DNA of 64,000 nt from the NCBI RefSeq assembly GCF_012273895.1, contig NC_052106.1, positions 5,332,001 through 5,396,000 of the forward strand, read 5' to 3'. Position 1 is the stretch's first letter. Every line of letters starts with the position of its first letter. This DNA is from Zerene cesonia. Taxonomy: Eukaryota > Arthropoda > Insecta > Lepidoptera > Pieridae. The position numbers and the translations under genes are program-made. The notes beneath the pieces are model-generated. The model had not been told where the DNA came from. It did no database searches and saw nothing but the letters and a program-made list of their open reading frames with translations. Below are positions 57,116 to 64,000 of this stretch, in pieces.

Positions 57116-59087
57116 GCGTCTTAAAAAGTAATTGTAGCTCGGTGTATATTTTGTAAACCATAGTTTGTGATAATAACTGGCCCGGTTAGTCTACAAGCCA
57201 TATTAATTACAAAATTTCTTATTTGCATTTGCGAAATTTGTTAAACCATCCGAAAGCATATCTTCTGTAGGCCATGGACATATTGTTTTACAAATATTTT
57301 AAAAGTAGATTGGCAAGTTTTTGAGTAAATGATCAATGATGTAACAAGGATGATTTTTTTTGTATTAAATGTTAGGTAGGTTGGTTTTAATAATGTTTCC
57401 TAGTGATGGAATTGTGATAATTGAAAACTAAAACATGAAATTAAGTAAGTATTCTGATTAAATTAAGAAGGCAACCAATTTTATAAAAATCAAGCCCGTA
57501 TCCAATAGTACCAACCGTATTTATTACCGTAACTTAACCGTATTATTGTGATTGTTTAGTACTTCATATCCTTTTGTGGGTGTCCCGATTTTAATGTTTT
57601 TGTTTATTTGAAAGCTGGTGCCACCCTTTAGATTCATGTGAATGTTGTCTAGTTCTGACAATTTAAAGCAGAATTTAGTTATTAGTTTTGCGATAATTAT
57701 TCATTCTCATATAATAGTTTAAAACGAGTTCTTCCGTTTATTTTCTAAGAAGTTGCTGTCGTACCAACCTTTTCCAGTCAAAAAAGAGCACAACATAAAA
57801 AAATTACACCTGCCTACCGATGATTTTCGAACAATGCGAAAATATCTTATTACGGGTTTTATCATTTTAATAATTTACTAAATTACATTTTCTCTTAATA
57901 AAAAATAAATTTCCCGCCGAAACATTGGATATCGGCTTGTATTTGATGGGTAGGTTTCCAGTTAGTTATGATCAGGTGGAAGCAAGTTATTGCATTAGGC
58001 AATAGTGAAGGCCGTCTAGTATTCGCCTAGCCTCATGGTACATACTACTACATCGTTTACGGTTTAGTATTTACTATAGAGAAGCCTGGATTCTAGGTTC
58101 ATTCAACAATTTTAGTAAAAAAAAAAATTTAAATGTATTATGGAATGTATGTACAATCGTTATTGGTAACAAAATAATTGAAAATTTTTATTGAAGTAGG
58201 TAGCTCGTTTAATATAATGCTTATAAAATTATATTTTTGGTTAAAAGTTTATACAATATTCGCCGTAGGTATATAAACACTTTGGCTCATTTAACTAATT
58301 ATGATATGTAGATATCTACAGGTTATAATAATCGAAAAAAATGAGAATTACTGTAAATAATAATTTTTTGTTTCGTTAATATTATTCAATAAAAACAGGC
58401 CAAAGTAATAAGTTTCCATTTAACTTAAATTGTTAATTTTATATTTTATTGAGTTTAAATAAAATATTCTTTTATTTATAATATTGTAAGTTATAACTTT
58501 TTGTGACATAAATAAATCTGACAAAACGTCAATAGAGACGTCATGTAGTAATTTTCCTGTTAGAGATTTTTTGTGCTTAAATATTTAAATGATATGTTTT
58601 TTTTTAAGTTAATATAACAAATATAAAGTCGTGTCTAGCATTTTTAATTAATGAACAACAATTACAAATAGGTAGAATATAAAACAAATCTATTGATATT
58701 TACATAAATAAATACGCTACGAATTGAGGACCTTCGTTTGTTCGTTCGTTTTTAAATCAAGCGTGAATGGATGAAAGAACTGTGCTAATTGTTATTTTGT
58801 TATTTTAATAGTAGTCGGAAGAAAGTTCGTATGCAACAAAAAGGAAGTTGACCGGAAAATTTGATTATGTATGAAAATTTTCAACATTACGGCTAAGCTA
58901 AATTTATTCATAAAACAAACAGGTTTTTATGATAACATTTGTATTTCTGAAAATAAAGTATTAAATAATATTATAGGAATTAAATGTTCCTCTTTTTGGC
59001 CCCCGTTCCCATAAACGACGGTAATTCTTAATTTGTTGCGCAGGGTTTTTTCATTCGTAACATTAAATAACTTCATTATTTTTTATA

Positions 59088-59135
59088 TAGAAGAGCGGGC
59101 AACCGAATTGGTGGTTCGCCACTTGCCTCGCCAAT
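59088..59135 (+). repeat. SINE-like repeat A, left-end fragment
   Basis: AGAGCGGGCAACCGAATTGG and TGGTTCGCC match the left end of repeat A. Nothing more of the element follows. Confidence 0.4.
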
Positions 59136-60584
59136 CACTGGTTTATCTAAAGCCTTTTCACTCCATTTTTAAATTACTGCGAAAAAGGAGGAGGTTATCA
59201 GTTAGACTGTATTTTTTGTGTTTGTTACCTAGTAACTTTTACTGGCTGGACAACTTTTGGTGACTATTTTTTTATGAAACATAGTGCCTTCCGTGTGGGT
59301 CTATTTAAATTTGGTCTAGTATTGACAGTTTGAAGGTGGATTAGATTTTTGTTAAAAACAATTATTCATGCAATGAATTGTTAAAAATATTTATTTTTAC
59401 ACGCTTTTTATTAGCTTCACCTGTATGTTTGTTTGTAACCGACTTCTTTGGGCGCGATTTTGACCCACTTTAAACGGCCAGATTTCGTTCAAACTTTGTA
59501 GATTTATTGAGGACCGATGACAATACACAAATTGATAAAATTATTCAAGTTTTCAATTTGCAAAATATTATTTTTGTCAAAGCGTGTTCTTTAGTTTTTT
59601 TAAACTATTATATTTTATTTTAAATACTATAGTTATATTCTGTAACGAATATTCTGGCCAAATCAATACTCAAAAGTAAGCACTTAATAAACAAAACAAA
59701 AAAGCGATATGGGTACTTAAGTAGGTGCTTAAATCGCTATACCTATCGATTGTTTTTTTTTGTTTTGTTACTCCGTGGGACTTCAACCAATTGACGTGAG
59801 TCTTTTTTGTTTGGTTGGAAATTGTTGTCATTTAGTCCCAATCTATCTGTGGCCTTTTTTTGTAGAAAAGAATTATTTACTGATAGCTAAGTAGAGCGCG
59901 ATTCTTTGAAAGACCAAGACAAGACTAAATGCATTATACACATAATATATTTATATTATTATAATTGATATTATAAGTAATTAAATATTAAAATAAAAAT
60001 CGAGTGCAATGATAATAATTGTTGGGTAATTTGTATTGATAGTTAATATTCTGGGTCAATGCCGACGTTGCGTACGTGTTTGCCTTTTTGATTGCTATAA
60101 ATCGTTAATCCTTGGAAAGGAGTTTACCCTTAAAGACACCAATTGTTTTTGAGATACATAGCTATATAAATTAATAAAAAAAAAATAATTTAAGCAATGA
60201 GTAATAATAATTATTAATTCCTGACCTTAGGCTTGCAATATCCTCGTAAGGACGGTTTTTTGAGATAAGTAGTAATTACATTTTAATAAATAACGAATCG
60301 TTATTATATATGAACACATTAGCAAACATTCGATGAAGGCATTATTCTTATTACAATTTTGTGTGTGCGATGTTTTATCTTTTGTAATTTTTTCACTAAT
60401 TATAATATTAAAAATATAAAATATAAAACTTTTGTCATTAATTATAGAATATCGAAATTATTCTGGCTTATAACTAAGGTATTTTAACTATCATCTGAAA
60501 TAAGGGTGCAGTCAATTCCTGTAAATATGCAATAAAATATTCCCGACTGTTTTCGCACTTTTTATAAATTCTCTCATTCCTAAA

Positions 60585-61515
60585 CTGTCTACAACCTACC
60601 TTTATATGTATGCAGATGACTTCCAAATATATGCTCACTCTGATCTTAACACTTTTTCTAATAGTATTCTAGCATTGAACTCTAATTTGCAATCAATACG
60701 CAAATGGAGTAAGATATTTGGTTTAAGGCTTTTAAGACTAATGAAAGTCGAACAATTCTCATTATATTGCCTATAATTGCACTGAAAAAATAACTGGATC
60801 GAATGAACATTTACTCTGTATACAACTCGATAACTGAAACGGTTAAGCCACTCCACCTACCAAAGTTATACTGGCACGGGGTCTTCTTCTCCCTCTCCTG
60901 GATTATGTTGTTGCGTGTTATAATTCATCAGAACAACTTAATAAATCGAATGACTCCTAAATATCCTTCATACATATCTGATCGCTAGATTTGTTTATGG
61001 GCTACGATTGAACATGTTTGCGAGTATCGTAAGGAACTCAAATGGCTGCCAATCCGTTCTCGTCTTAACAGCCGTGTCATTCATCTCCTTTACATCTAAC
61101 TCTCTATCCTTCTATTACTTACTTAAAATCTGATATTAACCTCGCTGTTGATTCGCACTCTCTTCATTCTTTTGCAAACAATCTTTTGCTTAGGTTTCTT
61201 ATTCATTTCAATTAATATTATAACCTTCTTAACTGTCAACAATTCGTCTATGGAACGACCTACCTGAGAGAATTTGCTGCGTTAATACAACCTCTCCCTC
61301 TTACCTTTTTCATTTCTAAATTCGTGTGCCTATTATACTGCTGTGCGTATCTGTCTATGTAAATGTATTATAGTGTATATGTATATAATTATACATTTTT
61401 TAATATCCATATTTCTATAAATTATCTCGTTTGTTATTATTCATTGTACAGGATTCTCTTGGCACTCACTTCGGAGGCTTTTATTGTATATTTAACCTGT
61501 AACCCTTCGGTTGGC
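60585..61515 (+). pseudogene. Decayed non-LTR retrotransposon reverse transcriptase
   Basis: The plus strand reads LYMYADDFQIYAHSDL...LQSIRKWSKIFGL with the catalytic YADD box at 60609-60620. After frameshifts and stops it continues with VCEYRKELKWLPIRSRLNSR near 61020-61070 and IRLWNDLPERICCVNTTSPS near 61245-61300. The order (palm YxDD, then the WLPIRxR and WNDLP tail) is that of jockey/CR1-like elements. Several stops and frame changes make it non-functional. The 5' part is missing. It appears related in type to the 27936 fragment. Confidence 0.75.
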
Positions 61516-64000
61516 TAGAAGAAAAAGCTTATATAGGGCATTCAAAATTCTTTCGAACTTTTTTTACATTTTACATATTTCAGTTACGTCACAATGAAGA
61601 ATATGTTAAAAACAATAAAATAATGCGTTTATTAAATATATAAACAATATAAATGAACATCATTCAGAGAAAGTATGAGAGAAAGTTCATAAAAAGAAAA
61701 GAAATGCCAAAATTGACCCGCACTACACTTGTTCTACTTAAAAAACAGGTTTCAAAAATTGTTAATATTTATAATCTTGTGGCTGTACGGCCTACTCTAA
61801 GAGATGTATCAAGTTATGGATGATGCTAAGATAAATGAAGTTTCTTTAAAGATAATATTAATAATTCAGTGACAATATTATCGACAGTCTTCAATAATCG
61901 AAACGCTATAATTGAGAACGTGATGATGTATATCTTTCGTCTTTACTTAATATGATTTAATTAACACAAAGTTTTAGTGTGAAACATAGTTTAGCTAGAG
62001 GATTTTTTTTAACAATTATGAAGTCATTATAAATTCTTTATCGGAACACGTTTCGGTGAATGGTTCTGTTGCGTGCGCAAACAAATGTCAGACCTGCATC
62101 TACGTCATAAGTAGATGTAACGTCCGACATTAACAATTCGGTTTTTTATTACTCAGAAAAACAGTGGATTAAAAAGGTTTTAGTCATAAGATATTTAACA
62201 AATATTCGATTAAAAGAAATATTAATAGTGTTACAGAATAATAAGTAGCAGTATCTTAATAATATTTAGGAATTTTTCAATCCTTATAAACCTCAATGAT
62301 TAATTTGATATGATTCGCAACTCTTGAGTCTTGGTACTTTGGGCTTCATACGGCATATCTCATGTTAGATTTTAGTAAACGTACGTATTACTTTACCACT
62401 TTACTATTCATAAAAGCGTTAATTTATGTTTAAACATGTACAATTCTTTGGCAACTTTTTTGGAACAATATTTGTACAGTTTGAGTAAATTTATATGCGT
62501 TACTAGAGTATGTTACGTAGTAGGTTCCTACTTTAATTAAGCTGTACATATTTCATTCATTACACAAAGAATAATATAAAAGTAACAAGTGTATACTAAG
62601 GTACTAGTATAGCAATATAATATATATTATCTGTGCCTGAGGTTAACATTTATAACATGACAGGTTAATTACGCGTCGTCACCGACATTTCACTTGTCTG
62701 GTAGGTTTCCTGGAAGAATGTAATTGACTCTGTAAAAACGAATTTTATTTAATCACTTTTGTCTACATTTGTATAATTTACGTAGCACTTGACCATAATT
62801 GTTTTTAATAAAGTAAAAACTTTTGTCAAGCTTAATTCATATTTACTGGTAATAATACAGATACAGAATTTGTTTGTTTGTTTGAACGCGTTCTTGTTTT
62901 ACATGAATTTTCATAATTATATTTTTGAAAAAAGGTCATCGATGTCCCTGGGGTAGGTATCAGTCTGAATTTTAATATAAAAAGTATCACGTCAATGGGT
63001 TGGAAACAAACTCGTTATCCATTAATTAAGCCCAAAAAATACTGAGATTAACGTGTATCAAACAAAAAACTCTTCAATATTATTTTATTTGTACAGATAA
63101 CAATAATCAAAGCTTCAGAAAATGTACATTGTGACACGAGAATTTTATATATTATATAAAGATTTATATACAACGTAGAAAGTAGATAAATCTCATGGTT
63201 GTGGGTGGAAACAATAAGAATATTATATATATTTATTTACCTCTATTCGGTCATTCACCTGCGTAAATTATTGAAATCACCTAAACCTTACTACTTCTAG
63301 CTAAGTATAATTTTTAAGACGCCTATAACAGGTAACTCTAAATTCCAATAGTTGTGAAATCATTAAAACACATGCTGAGACTGTTATAATAAATTGTCAT
63401 TAAATATCCGCAGTTAGTGATGAAACTGTTGGTACTAAAAACGATATTTGGGATTATTGCACACCTGTCCTTCACCATATCTTGGCTTAGTTATGTAAGT
63501 TACTAATTGTGAAAACCTATAATTCATACGATATACATATGGCTATAATTAGCACATTTTCAGCTAAAAGTGTTACGTATCTGTGCTAATTAGGCAACGC
63601 CATGCTAAAACATGATGGCATATAAGGAATGTTTCTTTCATTTTGGCTAACTGCGTAAGTATGTTCAGGAAGTAGGAACCATAAGGAGAAGAATATTGTA
63701 GGATGTTTTCCGTTTCACGCGTTGGTTTAGATATAATTTTAGCTTTATATTTTGAAATTTTAAATTTTCGTAGATTTATTTATTATAAAAAAAAATAATA
63801 TAAACGTTACATTTGCATTATTTACGAGTAAGTAAGAGAGGAAAGACGATTATATCACAGTTATATAATTCATTTGGAACATTTCAAGACAGCTCAAAAA
63901 CCACACAGCCTATAGACAAATGCTACGTACGTAGAAAGGGAGATTCTAGGGGAAGAAGGGGGTGGAGTGTCATGGGTTGTTGAGCCTTGGGCTTAAAATA

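Larger units (their letters stand above)
49906..64000. other. Gene-poor region right of the SDR gene
   Basis: About 14 kb with no confident protein gene. The first 1.6 kb probably form the first intron and promoter of the SDR gene. Beyond that lie short repeats, a MITE (52930), CTAG elements, a reverse-transcriptase relic (60585-61515) and one GC-rich open island (55537-55735). The remainder is AT-rich sequence in which I see nothing definable. A large intron of a gene outside the window cannot be excluded. Confidence 0.5.

Noticed and set aside
1..64000. CRISPR arrays, operons, bacterial or phage genes
   Set aside because: No regularly spaced direct repeats; all recognised genes are spliced animal genes.

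Overview
The window is eukaryotic nuclear DNA from an insect, almost certainly a lepidopteran. It is strongly AT-rich. The genes are split by AT-rich introns with GT..AG ends and flanked by AATAAA signals. The proteins are insect-type (Twist, a chitin deacetylase, TRAPPC9/Brunelleschi). The introns and spacers carry repeats typical of moth and butterfly genomes, including short elements that start TC and end CTAG, tRNA-like and SINE-like elements, and remnants of non-LTR retrotransposons. I cannot name the species. A 100-N assembly gap lies at 4113-4212.

Layout. 903-1748 (-) is the bHLH transcription factor Twist, in one exon. About 11 kb of gene-free, repeat-bearing sequence follows upstream of it. 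13123-15364 (+) is PIF1 helicase in three exons, tail to tail with a three-exon THAP zinc-finger gene at 15514-16622 (-). 18194-28983 (-) is TRAPPC9 (brunelleschi), 17 coding exons and about 1,309 aa. It is head to head with LSM7 (29732-30401, +, three exons). 31410-41224 (-) is a ten-exon secreted chitin deacetylase-like protein with signal peptide, CBM14, LDLa and polysaccharide deacetylase domains. It is head to head with CHID1 (42603-45104, +, six exons). CHID1 is tail to tail with a membrane-anchored SDR16C-type short-chain dehydrogenase (45548-49905, -, six coding exons plus a probable 5' non-coding exon near 51.4 kb). From there to 64 kb I find no confident gene, only repeats, a reverse-transcriptase relic at 60.6-61.5 kb and one GC-rich open island at 55.5 kb.

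Every multi-exon model was assembled by hand. For each one the splice phases add up exactly and the reading frame stays open from start to stop: PIF1 637 aa, THAP 223 aa, TRAPPC9 1,309 or 1,326 aa, LSM7 117 aa, CDA 524 aa, CHID1 394 aa, SDR 321 aa. The genes are mostly unrelated housekeeping and developmental genes: DNA replication, vesicle trafficking, mRNA decay and splicing, retinoid or lipid redox. Two neighbours, the deacetylase-like protein and CHID1, share a chitin or glycan theme.

The most notable observation is that the chitin deacetylase-like protein appears to lack two catalytic-site residues (motif 1 TFDG instead of TFDD, and Asn where motif 5 normally has His). This suggests a non-enzymatic chitin-binding protein. 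Others are a THAP gene whose first exon is easily missed, an inverted pair of tRNA-like units with a complete cloverleaf, a hAT-type MITE with a perfect 8-bp target duplication nested inside a SINE-like repeat, and an assembly gap flanked by identical 77-bp ends. I found no evidence of a wholly new multi-gene system.
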